Notes under the pieces: generated by a model
The model's input: the letters and a program-made list of their open reading frames with translations, nothing else
Database searches by the model: none
What the model was told of the DNA's origin: nothing
Shown here: piece by piece, positions 6,767 through 16,164 of the stretch
Layout: each line of letters starts with the position of its first letter
How positions within the stretch are numbered: the stretch's first letter is position 1
Position numbers and translations under genes: made by a program
Source: Sphingobacterium micropteri
GTDB lineage: Bacteria; Bacteroidota; Bacteroidia; Sphingobacteriales; Sphingobacteriaceae
Length of the DNA stretch: 64,000 nucleotides
Direction: 5' to 3'
NCBI RefSeq assembly: GCF_014692515.1
Contig: NZ_JACOIK010000001.1
Location: 248,001-312,000 of the forward strand

Positions 6767-8748
6767 ATCAAATAGAAATTAAGGTTGCTCTTATATGTTT
6801 TGTCAAAATGATAGCGTATACCGAATGCCGGTCCCAAATACGTGCGTCCTATATTTAGATCCACTAAAGGTGCGAGTAGCAAGGGTGATATTTTTTCTTT
6901 TTCAGCATTTCTATTTACCGTGTGTTCCGTTCGTTCTCCCCCAGCATTAATCAGGTGATAGGTTACTTGTTGATCATTCTGCAAATTAACGTTTGTTTTG
7001 ACGAGCGCACCTACACCTGCCGATATATATCGACTGATATTGTAACGAATTTGTACAGGGACTTGCAGGCTAAGATATTTTTTCGTCGCTGAGCTGTCTA
7101 AACCACTGTATCCGTAGTACATGAGGTCTCCTCTTTCATTAGGTAGTTGTATTTCCCCTTTTCGGTCGGCAAATGAAGCCGCATAATCCACTCCAAAAGT
7201 ACTCGCATAAAGTTCCACTTGCCAATAAGGTTTGTTATAAGGAGCGATAGGGGCTAATCCTAAGCCAATAGTCAGCCCTTTTGTTAATTTACCGATTTCG
7301 TCATTGGGATGTTTAGCGGGAGCGTTTAGCCCCAATGTAATTATCGGTGATAGCCCAGGACGGAAACGGGCTGTTGACGTATTGGTGCGAATAGGATCGT
7401 TTTTGTCAAAATAGATATTGGTATAGCTCGGAAGTGCTTTGTTCTGCAATTTTTTGTGTGATTTCAATGTAAAGCGGATAAATCCCTTGGTGCTATCTTG
7501 ATCTGTAATCGTCGGTGAAGCTGTTCCGGGTAGTGCGATTCCACGAAAATGGAAAATGATTTTATCGTCATCCTTGATTTGGTATGTATAGCATCCCAAA
7601 TCTTGATCGGTTAAACAGGTATCGCATTGCGGATAGAGGTTGAGTAGTCTAAAGGTGTTTACATCCACTTGATTGGGGAAAAACATCTCCAGACGGATGT
7701 TCTTCGCATCACCCTCGCCATCGTTCTGAAATTGTACTTTATAGGTCAGTGTTTTCTTTTTAAACTGTAAACGATAATCTAGGAGAGCAGGTCTTACAGA
7801 CATTTTATTAGGGTCATGTGATTTGATGATGGGCACGTCGAGTTTATGGATAACCGGATTACCGCCTTCCGCAAGATATATTCCGGTAACCGTGACGATA
7901 GCATTCGTATCCGCAAGCATTTCGGGGGTAATATCTAGATTGATAATGGAAAATTGGCTATCACCTACATCACCCTCAATTTCATATTGCGTCACGGTAT
8001 TGTATTCGTCCAACAAGCTGTTGAAAAAACGCGCGGCTTCATTGCCTGTAAAATTTAATTCCTCCCGGATGCCATAATCGGGACTACCACTTTGCGTAAT
8101 GGAGGTATGTGTTACATTTGCCCATAGGGATTCCAATTCTCTCTTGCGTTCAACAGAAAGAATATTTTCATTATGGTAGCGGCTTTGATTTGCAACGACA
8201 AAGCCGTTAGGATTGATAAGCTTTTCATTGGTTAACACCAAGATTTTTCCCTTAGGGGCACTTGGTTTGACACCGACGATCAATGACATATCCTCGCCGG
8301 GTACGGCGTTGGCATTTTTAAACAGTTGAAATACTTCATTCGATTTGAAGAAATTACGTTCGAATATATTTGGAAGTTTATCTGCACTTGCTAGTTTAGA
8401 TTCTACTTTCACCTTCGTTTTAGGTTTCTTGGGCCGAGGGCCATTGTCGTAATTGTTGACAATATATAAGGAAACATCGTATTCTCCAGGCTCTTCATAT
8501 TGGTGCTCCGGTGATTCCTGCGTACTGAATTGCCCGTCTCCAAAATCCCATAAATAAGTGTAGTAGGCCTGGCGACCTCCCGGAATGGGCACTAAAGGCC
8601 GTATAACCGGGGTAAACTTAACACTATTTGTTAGGTATTCCGTTTGGATAGACGAAGGAAACGTGTCTTGCCGAACCACTAAAGTATCCTGCCCCAAAGC
8701 AATATGGCTATAAAAGGCCACAAGTAGGTAGTAGAGTGCTCTTTTCAT
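6754..8748 (-). CDS. PKD-domain secreted protein with possible C-terminal beta-barrel
   Basis: A 664-residue exported protein with a signal peptide (about 1-19, ending ALGQ). A PKD domain follows (about 40-100, with the signature YLWDFGDG and the strand EPGEYDVSLYIVN). A long middle part carries a repeat-type segment (KVQFQNDGEGDAKNIRLEMFFP) seen in Bacteroidota surface proteins. The last 150-200 residues alternate polar and aromatic residues and end in MWRL, like an outer-membrane barrel with lipopolysaccharide-facing strands. It is first in the operon and overlaps the CHAT gene. PKD domains mediate protein or carbohydrate binding outside the cell, so this may be the sensor or partner of the CHAT lipoprotein (inference). 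Confidence 0.75.
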   Translation of the reverse strand: MKRALYYLLVAFYSHIALGQDTLVVRQDTFPSSIQTEYLTNSVKFTPVIRPLVPIPGGRQAYYTYLWDFGDGQFSTQESPEHQYEEPGEYDVSLYIVNNYDNGPRPKKPKTKVKVESKLASADKLPNIFERNFFKSNEVFQLFKNANAVPGEDMSLIVGVKPSAPKGKILVLTNEKLINPNGFVVANQSRYHNENILSVERKRELESLWANVTHTSITQSGSPDYGIREELNFTGNEAARFFNSLLDEYNTVTQYEIEGDVGDSQFSIINLDITPEMLADTNAIVTVTGIYLAEGGNPVIHKLDVPIIKSHDPNKMSVRPALLDYRLQFKKKTLTYKVQFQNDGEGDAKNIRLEMFFPNQVDVNTFRLLNLYPQCDTCLTDQDLGCYTYQIKDDDKIIFHFRGIALPGTASPTITDQDSTKGFIRFTLKSHKKLQNKALPSYTNIYFDKNDPIRTNTSTARFRPGLSPIITLGLNAPAKHPNDEIGKLTKGLTIGLGLAPIAPYNKPYWQVELYASTFGVDYAASFADRKGEIQLPNERGDLMYYGYSGLDSSATKKYLSLQVPVQIRYNISRYISAGVGALVKTNVNLQNDQQVTYHLINAGGERTEHTVNRNAEKEKISPLLLAPLVDLNIGRTYLGPAFGIRYHFDKTYKSNLNFYLMWRL

Positions 8749-8751
8749 AAC

Positions 8752-8765
8752 TTACCAATTGGTAA
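8752..8765. promoter_or_regulatory. Perfect 14-bp palindrome upstream of the PKD-CHAT operon
   Basis: TTACCAATTGGTAA is fully palindromic and lies 3 bases upstream of the PKD gene start, within its leader. A second inverted repeat, CTATTT-CCAA-AAATAG, lies at 8778-8793 and overlaps a candidate minus-strand -7 box (TATTTTTG on the minus strand, 8785-8792). This divergent region serves both the PKD-CHAT operon and the sigma-factor operon, so either element could be an operator. Confidence 0.4.
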
Positions 8766-8875
8766 AATTCTTTTGTACTATTTCCAAAAATAGCGTAATT
8801 TGTTATAAACTTAAGAAACCGAGCGATAAATATTATTAATACACAGTGATTACGTGAAAATACTGACCAAGTTAC

Positions 8876-9442
8876 ATGCATAGCGATCAAAAATATATTC
8901 AATTTCTGCTTCAGAATAATGGAGAGGGGATACAGCATATCTACCGGAAATTTGCCGACAAAGTAGTTGCATTGATCCGTCACAACAGTGGAACGGATGA
9001 CGATGGATTTGACATGCTACAAGAATCCTTGGTCGATATTTACCACATGGCAAAATATAAAGATTTTCAATTGACAACCTCTTTTGAATCTTTTTTATTA
9101 TTGGTCAGCAAAAGAAAATGGCTGAACGAATTAAAAAAAAGAAAAAACAAAGAGGTAACAAATGTAGAGAATTATGTATTTGATATAGAAGATGATTCAC
9201 AAGCAGTGTATAGGGAACATATGACACTAGTCGAAAAAGAAAAAATATTGATGGAACTTGTCGATACGTTAGGTGAGCGATGTCAGGAAATTATTAAACG
9301 TTGCATGGTATCAAAGAATCAAGAAAAGATTGCGATATCTCTTGGGTTGACGTATGCATATCTCCGAAAGAAAAAAAGTGAATGTATGGCGAAATTGGGG
9401 GAAAGAGTGAAAGCGCATCCTTTTTTTAAAGCGAATAGCTAA
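8876..9442 (+). CDS. ECF-like sigma-70 family RNA polymerase sigma factor
   Basis: A 188-residue sigma factor. Region 2 (about 10-95) contains the LQESLVDIYHMAK core-binding and promoter-melting helices and a basic KRKWLNELKKRK segment. Region 4 (about 120-180) contains the helix-turn-helix, with SKNQEKIAISLGLTYAYLRKKKSECMAKL as recognition region. ATG at 8876 is the first start in frame. The next gene starts 12 bases after the stop and has anti-sigma topology, so the two form a classic sigma/anti-sigma operon. It is divergent from the PKD-CHAT operon, which is a natural candidate target (inference). Confidence 0.85.
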   Translation: MHSDQKYIQFLLQNNGEGIQHIYRKFADKVVALIRHNSGTDDDGFDMLQESLVDIYHMAKYKDFQLTTSFESFLLLVSKRKWLNELKKRKNKEVTNVENYVFDIEDDSQAVYREHMTLVEKEKILMELVDTLGERCQEIIKRCMVSKNQEKIAISLGLTYAYLRKKKSECMAKLGERVKAHPFFKANS

Positions 9443-9454
9443 AAAAGTAATGAG

Positions 9455-10168
9455 ATGAAAACGAGAGAAGAACTTATTCAGGATTATATAGATCAAGTCT
9501 TATCGTCTACAGATAAGCAACTATTTGATACACTTTATGAAAGTGATGCTGAATTTCGAGCAGAATTGAAGTTGCAGAAAGAAATGACCAATATACTTAG
9601 TCGAAGGCTTTCGTCCGACGAGGAAACGTTGCGTACCAATCTTAAAAAGGTAGAAACAACATATCGGAAAGGAAAAGTGATCCGTTGGAAACAATGGCTT
9701 ATACCTTTGGCTGCAGCAGCCTGTCTTCTTATTGTTGCGAAGTTTGTTTTCTTCCCGTCCGATACGGCATTATATGAATTGCCGGAAATGCGTTCAGAAA
9801 TTGTACGTGGAAACCAAAGTAACGAATCGGATAGTTATGAACGTGCTGTGGAAGCTTTTAATGCGAAAGATTATCAAGAGAGTACTCCAATTTTGTTAGC
9901 ATTACACCATGCTGATGAAGCAATTCTACAATATCAATTTTATCTTGGGCTTAGCTTAATAGGCGAGAAAAAATTTGATGACGCACAGAAATATCTCCTG
10001 TTTTTAGCAGATGGTGAATCGGTTTTCCAACAAGAGGCTAGTTACTATTTGGCCATTGCTTTGATGGAGTCAGGACAAACGGAACAAGCAAAACAGAGGT
10101 TGTCTAACATTGATCCATCGTCTAAAATTTACGAAAAGGCGAAGAAGTTGTTGGATCGTATAAAATAA
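9455..10168 (+). CDS. Single-pass anti-sigma-like protein with periplasmic TPRs
   Basis: A 237-residue protein. The N-terminal 75 residues are helical and charged (EELIQDYIDQVLSSTDKQLF, then a FRAELKLQKE helix) and match the cytoplasmic sigma-binding part of Bacteroidota anti-sigma factors, but without zinc-ligand cysteines. One transmembrane helix lies at about 81-100. The remainder carries about three tetratricopeptide repeats (YERAVEAFNAKDYQESTPIL, then QYQFYLGLSLIGEKKFDDAQKYL, and EASYYLAIALMESGQTEQAKQRL) that would be periplasmic. Regulated proteolysis of this protein could release the sigma factor. The neighbouring CHAT protease-like lipoprotein is an obvious candidate trigger (inference). 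Confidence 0.75.
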   Translation: MKTREELIQDYIDQVLSSTDKQLFDTLYESDAEFRAELKLQKEMTNILSRRLSSDEETLRTNLKKVETTYRKGKVIRWKQWLIPLAAAACLLIVAKFVFFPSDTALYELPEMRSEIVRGNQSNESDSYERAVEAFNAKDYQESTPILLALHHADEAILQYQFYLGLSLIGEKKFDDAQKYLLFLADGESVFQQEASYYLAIALMESGQTEQAKQRLSNIDPSSKIYEKAKKLLDRIK

Positions 10169-10198
10169 AATAGGAGGTCCTGCACCTCCTATTTTTTT
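10166..10198. terminator. Intrinsic terminator after the sigma operon
   Basis: Nine-pair stem ATAGGAGGT / ACCTCCTAT around a CCTGC loop, followed by a run of T. A-rich sequence precedes the stem, so it could also work for the convergent PEP-mutase-like gene. Confidence 0.88.
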
Positions 10199-10219
10199 AT
10201 GGTTTGATCCTGATCTCGT

Positions 10220-10972
10220 TTACGATTTGGGAAGCCTAGGATCATTTACAAAATATTGAAATACATCTATATTCTTCTCCACTAACCATTCATAGATTTT
10301 TGCGCCATGACTTAACCGCTTTACGCCCCATTGATGCAATGTGGTTAAGTCGGGTAGGGTGTCTATTAAGAAAACATTGAGTGGAAGCTGAGTAGAAGAA
10401 ACAATTTTCTGAATATCTTCTTTTGTTTCCACAAGGGGAATGAAGAGCCCGTCGGCACCAGCTTTCTCATATAGAGATGCTCGGGTGATAGATTCTTCCA
10501 ATGCTTGTGGATGTTCGGTTGTGTACGTATCAGCACGAGCATTAATAAACATTTGGGGTGTAGTGGCTTTGATCGCTTTGATTTTATTTGCCAACAATAG
10601 TGCATCCTGTAGCTTTCGTTCGCCGTCAATGACCTTACCATCTTCCAGATTAATCCCTACTACACCGAGGTTGGCTAGTTGTTGAACATGCTTAGAAACG
10701 GTATCCGGATCATCGGAATACCCCGCTTCAAAGTCTACCGATACGGGAATGTCAACGGCTTTCACGATGCGCTCGACCATAAACAAGATTTCGTCTACCG
10801 ATATCTGTTCGCCGTCTTCATAGCCTAAGAGATTTGCAATCGCGTGGCTGGAACTTCCCAATGCTTTAAAACCGGCGTCTTCTGCAATTTTCGCACTTTG
10901 TGCATCCCATACGTTTCCTAATACCAATATCTGATTTTCCTGATGAAGCTGTTTAAATGTAGTATATGACAT
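10220..10972 (-). CDS. Isocitrate lyase/phosphoenolpyruvate mutase superfamily protein
   Basis: A 250-residue TIM-barrel enzyme of the ICL/PEPM superfamily. It has the N-terminal LGNVWDAQSAKIAEDAGFKAL strand-helix, VDFEAGY with the metal-binding acidic residue, the GINLEDG motif and FINARADTY. The isocitrate lyase signature KKCGH is absent, so true isocitrate lyase activity is unlikely. C-C bond lyases such as oxaloacetate decarboxylase or 2-methylisocitrate lyase-like enzymes are closer. The substrate is not determinable here. It lies 46 bases upstream of nothing on its own strand and appears monocistronic, though the DUF6157 gene behind it (11019-11432) has the same orientation. Confidence 0.85.
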   Translation of the reverse strand: MSYTTFKQLHQENQILVLGNVWDAQSAKIAEDAGFKALGSSSHAIANLLGYEDGEQISVDEILFMVERIVKAVDIPVSVDFEAGYSDDPDTVSKHVQQLANLGVVGINLEDGKVIDGERKLQDALLLANKIKAIKATTPQMFINARADTYTTEHPQALEESITRASLYEKAGADGLFIPLVETKEDIQKIVSSTQLPLNVFLIDTLPDLTTLHQWGVKRLSHGAKIYEWLVEKNIDVFQYFVNDPRLPKS

Positions 10973-11018
10973 AATCCTATGTTTTTACTAAAAGAACAGC
11001 AGAAAATGGGTTTGGTTT

Positions 11019-11432
11019 TTATTTACTGGATTTCATTGCTTTAACAAGCTTTAAATGCTTGTTGGTAATAAACTTTTTATATTCGGGGGTTTCCAGACCA
11101 TAAATAGCCATTTTGCCCTGATCATCGCAATGGATACCAAACCCATATGCTTTGGTGAGGGGGGAGGCCCGGAAGCAAGGCTGTCCTTTAAAAAAGAATT
11201 GTTTCCGGGCCTGTTCGTATGCAGCTTCCGTTAAATCGTTCCTATCCGCAAATACCTGGAACAGTATATCATCGGATGTGAATTTGTAAGGATTTTCAGC
11301 CAAAAGTTCATATTGCATTTCCGCAATCGTCTTTTTATCCCCTTTGGATCGCGGTATCGTTCCACAAGCTACTTTAGTGTCATCCGCTACCGTAATGAAT
11401 GTATCCTTGTAGTTTGTTGTGTGGGCTTTCAT
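11019..11432 (-). CDS. DUF6157 family protein
   Basis: A 137-residue soluble protein resembling the DUF6157 family. It has an N-terminal TTNYKDTFITVADD strand, the conserved middle motif TIAEMQYELLAENPYKFTSDD and a C-terminal YGFGIHCDDQGKMAIYGLETPEYKK segment. Family function is unknown. Proteins of this kind are common single-copy genes in Bacteroidota and Firmicutes. It lies 23 bases downstream of valS in the same direction and may be read through from it. Confidence 0.7.
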   Translation of the reverse strand: MKAHTTNYKDTFITVADDTKVACGTIPRSKGDKKTIAEMQYELLAENPYKFTSDDILFQVFADRNDLTEAAYEQARKQFFFKGQPCFRASPLTKAYGFGIHCDDQGKMAIYGLETPEYKKFITNKHLKLVKAMKSSK

Positions 11433-11455
11433 CGTGATAAATATAAGTAATGTTA

Positions 11456-14074
11456 TTATCCTAATGCAACTAAACTCTCCTCTAGAATCTTAATCTTTGC
11501 TTCGGCATCCGCTTTTTTGTTACGCTCATTATCTACAATTTCCGGTTTGGCATTCTGTACAAAACGTTCGTTGGATAACTTTTTGTCTACGGAGACTAGG
11601 AATCCTTGGAGGTAGACGATTTCTTTTGTAATACGTTCCCGCTCAGCTGCCACATCAATATTTCCCGTGTCCAGTTTTACATAGCATTCACTCTTTCCGG
11701 CAAGAAAACTTAAAGCTCCGGTTATCTTTTCTTGCACGAAGGCTAAATCCGAAACATTAGCTAATTTGATAATGCTATCTTGGTATTTTGCAAAATCAAT
11801 CTCGGTGCTGTTAATCGCTAACGGAAGCGGTGTTTTAGGCGATATACCTTTTGAGTTTCGTACATTACGCACCTCCGAAATAATTTGCTGTACCGTTGTA
11901 AATTCCTTGATGATTTGCTCATCATAAGCTTGTACAGTAGGATATTGGGCCACGATAACACAATCTTTGGTGTCGCGTGAACCAAATAATTCGTCGTGCC
12001 ATAGTTCTTCGGTCAGAAATGGCATAAAAGGATGTGCCAATGTTAAAACTTTTTGGAAAAATTCTTTGACCGTTTCCAGTGTCTCTTTCTCAATAGGCGC
12101 TTGATAAGCTGGCTTTACTAACTCCAGATACCAAGCACAGAAATCATCCCAAATCAATTTATAGGTAGCCATTAAGGCATCGGAAAGACGATAGTTGGCA
12201 AAGTGTTCGTCAATTTCGGCTACTGCCTGATTGAAACGGTTTTCGAACCATTGTGCTGCCGTTTTTTGTCCTACTGTCGCAGGTGCATCCGTACTTTCCC
12301 AGCCTTTAACCAAACGAAATGCGTTCCAGATTTTGTTGGCAAAATTTCGACCCTGTTCGCAGTAAGCCACGTCAAACATGAGGTCATTTCCGGCAGGAGA
12401 GGAGAGAAGCATCCCTACACGTACCCCATCGGTGCCATATTGTTCCATAAGCTCTATCGGGTCGGGTGAATTGCCGAGTGATTTAGACATTTTGCGTCCT
12501 AATTTATCACGGACAATCCCCGTAAGATATACATTACGGAACGGTGGTTTCTGTGTATAGTCATGTCCCATGATGATCATACGCGCCACCCAAAAAAATA
12601 GAATCTCCGGTGCAGTTACCAAATCATTGGTCGGATAATAATAGTTGAAATCTTCGTTTTCCGGATGACGTACACCATCAAATACAGACATTGGCCATAA
12701 GCCTGATGAAAACCAGGTATCTAAAACATCGTCCTCTTGACGGATACCATTTGCAGACTTGTCTTGTGCTTCAAATTCGTGCAGCGCTTCTGCCTCTGTT
12801 TTCGCAACTACCCATTCATTATTTTCATTGTACCAAGCAGGGATACGTTGGCCCCACCACAATTGACGGGAAATACACCAGTCTTTTACATTTTCCATCC
12901 AATGCTTGTATGAAGCAAAGAATTTTTCCGGAATCAGCTTTATGGTTCCATTTTCTACGTATTCCAAGGCCGGCTTCGCCAATGCATCCATTTTGCAAAA
13001 CCATTGCATAGAGAGTTTCGGTTCGATAGCAGCATCCGTGCGCTCTGAGAAACCAACCTGCGATTTGTAATCTTCGATTTTCGCTATCTGATCGGCTTCT
13101 TCCAGCATTTTAACTACTTTCTTGCGGGCGATAAAGCGATCTTCGCCAACCAGGATTTGTGCTTTTTTATTCAATGTCCCATCATCGTTCAAAATATCGA
13201 TAACAGGCAGATTATGCTTTTGTCCTAATTCATAGTCGTTCAGATCGTGAGCAGGTGTCACTTTTAGACAGCCCGTACCAAATTCCATCTCCACGTATTC
13301 GTCTTGGATAACGGGGATTTCACGATTTACTAACGGAACAAGGATGGTTTTCCCCTGAAGATGTTGGTAGCGTTCGTCGTTCGGGTTGATACAGATGGCG
13401 GTATCGGCCATGATCGTTTCGGGACGAGTAGTCGCAATAATAATATGGTCTTCACTATCTTGGACTTTATAACGAATGTAGTATAGTTTCTGATTGACTT
13501 CTTTACGGATTACCTCTTCGTCCGAAAGTGCCGTTTTTCCCTGCGGATCCCAATTGACCATCCGCACCCCACGATAGATATAACCTTCTTTGTAAAATTT
13601 AATAAACGTATCGATAACCGCTTCGGATAAATCTGGATCCATTGTAAATTTAGTGCGCTCCCAATCACAAGACGCCCCCAACTTTTCTAATTGCTTCAAA
13701 ATGATGCCGCCATATTTGTCCTTCCATTCCCAAGCGTGTTTTAGAAAATCCTCCCGCGTCAACGATTTTTTATCGATACCTTGTTCTTTAAGCATTGCAA
13801 CCACTTTTGCTTCCGTAGCAATCGACGCGTGATCTGTTCCGGGTACCCAGCAGGCATTTTTGCCTTGCATACGCGCACGACGGATCAGTACATCTTGAAT
13901 AGTGTTATTCAGCATGTGTCCCATATGCAGCACACCGGTAACGTTCGGTGGCGGCATCACAATGGTATAGGGTTCGCGTTCATCCGGTGTCGAACGGAAA
14001 AAATTATTCTCCATCCAATAAGAGTACCATTTTTCTTCCGCTTCTTTGGGGTTATAAGTTTTTGCTATGCTCAT
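11456..14074 (-). CDS. valS: Valyl-tRNA synthetase
   Basis: A class I aminoacyl-tRNA synthetase of 872 residues that charges tRNA-Val. It has the HIGH-type motif in PPPNVTGVLHMGHMLN, the KMSKS motif in RDKLGRKMSKSLGNSPDP, the editing (CP1) domain between them (TTRPETIMADTAI), a tRNA-binding anticodon domain and the C-terminal coiled coil typical of ValRS. The frame is open further upstream to 14149, but MSIAKTYNPKEAEEKWYSYW from ATG 14074 is the standard ValRS N-terminus; the extra 25 residues would be atypical. Confidence 0.97.
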   Translation of the reverse strand: MSIAKTYNPKEAEEKWYSYWMENNFFRSTPDEREPYTIVMPPPNVTGVLHMGHMLNNTIQDVLIRRARMQGKNACWVPGTDHASIATEAKVVAMLKEQGIDKKSLTREDFLKHAWEWKDKYGGIILKQLEKLGASCDWERTKFTMDPDLSEAVIDTFIKFYKEGYIYRGVRMVNWDPQGKTALSDEEVIRKEVNQKLYYIRYKVQDSEDHIIIATTRPETIMADTAICINPNDERYQHLQGKTILVPLVNREIPVIQDEYVEMEFGTGCLKVTPAHDLNDYELGQKHNLPVIDILNDDGTLNKKAQILVGEDRFIARKKVVKMLEEADQIAKIEDYKSQVGFSERTDAAIEPKLSMQWFCKMDALAKPALEYVENGTIKLIPEKFFASYKHWMENVKDWCISRQLWWGQRIPAWYNENNEWVVAKTEAEALHEFEAQDKSANGIRQEDDVLDTWFSSGLWPMSVFDGVRHPENEDFNYYYPTNDLVTAPEILFFWVARMIIMGHDYTQKPPFRNVYLTGIVRDKLGRKMSKSLGNSPDPIELMEQYGTDGVRVGMLLSSPAGNDLMFDVAYCEQGRNFANKIWNAFRLVKGWESTDAPATVGQKTAAQWFENRFNQAVAEIDEHFANYRLSDALMATYKLIWDDFCAWYLELVKPAYQAPIEKETLETVKEFFQKVLTLAHPFMPFLTEELWHDELFGSRDTKDCVIVAQYPTVQAYDEQIIKEFTTVQQIISEVRNVRNSKGISPKTPLPLAINSTEIDFAKYQDSIIKLANVSDLAFVQEKITGALSFLAGKSECYVKLDTGNIDVAAERERITKEIVYLQGFLVSVDKKLSNERFVQNAKPEIVDNERNKKADAEAKIKILEESLVALG

Positions 14075-14138
14075 TATTGTAAATCGTTCAAAAATCGAAA
14101 TGCAAAAATACAGAATTAGCCGCAATTGTGCGAATGCG

Positions 14139-14167
14139 TTGATTTGCATTATTATTATGTAAATTTG
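14139..14167 (+). promoter_or_regulatory. Candidate promoter for the LTA-synthase-like gene
   Basis: TAAATTTG at 14160-14167 fits the Bacteroidota -7 element TAnnTTTG. A TTG at 14139-14141 is 18 bases upstream, slightly short of the preferred spacing. The predicted leader is about 50 bases. Confidence 0.4.
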
Positions 14168-14221
14168 TGGTTAATTTTATGTTAATTTACAACTGCCGTA
14201 AGTTTTCTTTTTTATCTACGA

Positions 14222-16153
14222 ATGAAATATAGGTCTTATAATTTAGTGAATACCTTTTGGTTATTAACTATTCAATTTCTCCTGTTGTTACTTTTATATG
14301 CCCTACTGCGCATAGGATTTTACGTTTATAATAGCTCGTTATTTCCCAATGTGGCGACAAATGATTTTCTTTTGATGTTGTGGGGTGGGATAAAATTTGA
14401 TGTGGTTGCATTACTATATTTAAATATGCTCTATATTTTAATGCAGGCCATACCGTTCACATTCAAATATGCACGTCGTTATCAAAGAATAGCGCATTGG
14501 ATCTTTATCGTGACCAATAGTTTCGGCGTGGCACTCAATGTGATTGATTATGCGTATTATCCGTTTACCTTAAAGAGAACAACGGGAACGGTATTTCGTC
14601 AATTTGCGAACGAAGAGAATCTTAGTAAATTAGCTTTTGATTTCGTCTGGGGATATTGGTGGCTCGTGTTGTTTTTTATTGCTTTGGTTTTTGTCGTGAG
14701 GGCCATCGCCCGTATAGTTATTATATACCGTCCTCGGAAACTTTCATTCCCATTTTATATCGCGCATACTGGGTTATTTCTATTCGTCGCATTTCTATTT
14801 ATAGGAGGCGTACGTGGCGGATGGGCACACAGCACGCGTCCGATCACATTGAGCAATGCGGGTGACTATGTACACAATCCGGAAGAAATGAATATTGTGC
14901 TGAATACGCCTTTTAGTATCTTAAAGACGCTAAAAGCTGTTCAGTTTAAAGAAGTTCATTTTTATACCGAAGAAGAACTGCAGAACGTTTATCCCGTTAT
15001 TCATCAACCCAATGATACGGCCGATTTTAAGAAAATGAATGTGGTGGTCTTGATTTTAGAGAGTTTTGCAAAAGAACATATCGGCGCACTGAATAAAGAT
15101 ATACAAGGAGGGAGTTACAAAGGATATACCCCGTTTTTAGATTCGTTGATTGGAGAGTCCTATACGTTTTCCAGATCCTTTGCGAATGGTAGAAAATCCA
15201 TTGATGCGTTGCCCTCGGTTATTACAGGTATCCCATCGATAGGTGAGCCTTTTGTCTTATCGATATATTCTGGAAATAAAACGACGAGCATGGCGAAGCT
15301 GTTGGGTAATGAGGGATATGAAACGGCTTTTTTTCATGGGGCGCCCAATGGGAGCATGGGGTTTTCGGCGTATATGCAGCTCGCCGGAATTCAACATTAT
15401 TTTGGTAAGAACGAGTATAATAATGACAAGGACTTCGATGGGATATGGGGTATTTGGGATGAACCTTTCATGCAGTTTATGGCGAAAGAGCTGAACAATC
15501 TCCAACAGCCTTTTTTTGCCGGCTTTTTTTCTTTATCGTCTCACCACCCCTTTAAAGTGCCTGTTCAATACGAAGGAAAATTTCCCAAAGGTCCGCTTCC
15601 GGTGCAAGAACCTGTGGGGTATACGGATTACGCTTTACGACAGTTTTTTAAGACAGCCTCGCAGATGCCCTGGTTTGACAATACACTATTTGTTATTTGC
15701 GCCGACCATGCCACCGTAAGCCATTTGCCTGAATACAAGACATCTGCCAATAGCGTAGCCATTCCGATTATCTTTTATCAGCCGAGCGATGATAATCTGC
15801 AGGGCGTTTCCGATAAATTGGTACAGCAAATCGATATTATGCCTACGGTATTGAATTATCTCGGGTATAATAAGCCGTATTTTTCGTTTGGTTTTGATGC
15901 TTTTTCCAGTGATAGAAATAATTTCTTAGTGAATAACATTAGTGGTACCTATTGTTTCTTTCAAGATGATTATTTTATGACGCACGATGGAGAACAGCCT
16001 CTTTCCTTATTCAACCTGAGAAAGGACCGCCTGGAGCAGCATGATCTGTTGTCAATGAAGCCACAAGTTGCGGATAGCTTGGAGCGGAGCTTAAAAGCTT
16101 TTATCCAGCAATACAACAACCGTATGATCCACAATGATTTGACAGCGCCATAA
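14222..16153 (+). CDS. LTA synthase family sulfatase-fold membrane protein
   Basis: A 643-residue inner-membrane enzyme with about five transmembrane helices in the first 200 residues and a large extracytoplasmic sulfatase-fold domain from about 271. Conserved features of the LtaS/OpgB family are visible: metal-binding Glu280 in VLILESF, the nucleophile position Ser326 in NGRKSIDALPS (Thr in S. aureus LtaS), and the metal motif CADHAT near 490. Gram-negative members transfer phosphoglycerol or phosphoethanolamine groups to envelope glycans or lipids. The acceptor is not predictable here. It is not in an evident operon. Confidence 0.88.
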   Translation: MKYRSYNLVNTFWLLTIQFLLLLLLYALLRIGFYVYNSSLFPNVATNDFLLMLWGGIKFDVVALLYLNMLYILMQAIPFTFKYARRYQRIAHWIFIVTNSFGVALNVIDYAYYPFTLKRTTGTVFRQFANEENLSKLAFDFVWGYWWLVLFFIALVFVVRAIARIVIIYRPRKLSFPFYIAHTGLFLFVAFLFIGGVRGGWAHSTRPITLSNAGDYVHNPEEMNIVLNTPFSILKTLKAVQFKEVHFYTEEELQNVYPVIHQPNDTADFKKMNVVVLILESFAKEHIGALNKDIQGGSYKGYTPFLDSLIGESYTFSRSFANGRKSIDALPSVITGIPSIGEPFVLSIYSGNKTTSMAKLLGNEGYETAFFHGAPNGSMGFSAYMQLAGIQHYFGKNEYNNDKDFDGIWGIWDEPFMQFMAKELNNLQQPFFAGFFSLSSHHPFKVPVQYEGKFPKGPLPVQEPVGYTDYALRQFFKTASQMPWFDNTLFVICADHATVSHLPEYKTSANSVAIPIIFYQPSDDNLQGVSDKLVQQIDIMPTVLNYLGYNKPYFSFGFDAFSSDRNNFLVNNISGTYCFFQDDYFMTHDGEQPLSLFNLRKDRLEQHDLLSMKPQVADSLERSLKAFIQQYNNRMIHNDLTAP

Positions 16154-16164
16154 GTAAGGAGGTA

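Noticed and set aside
12203..12560. Open frames on the plus strand inside valS
   Set aside because: They are antisense to a clear aminoacyl-tRNA synthetase, have no family resemblance and follow from its codon pattern.
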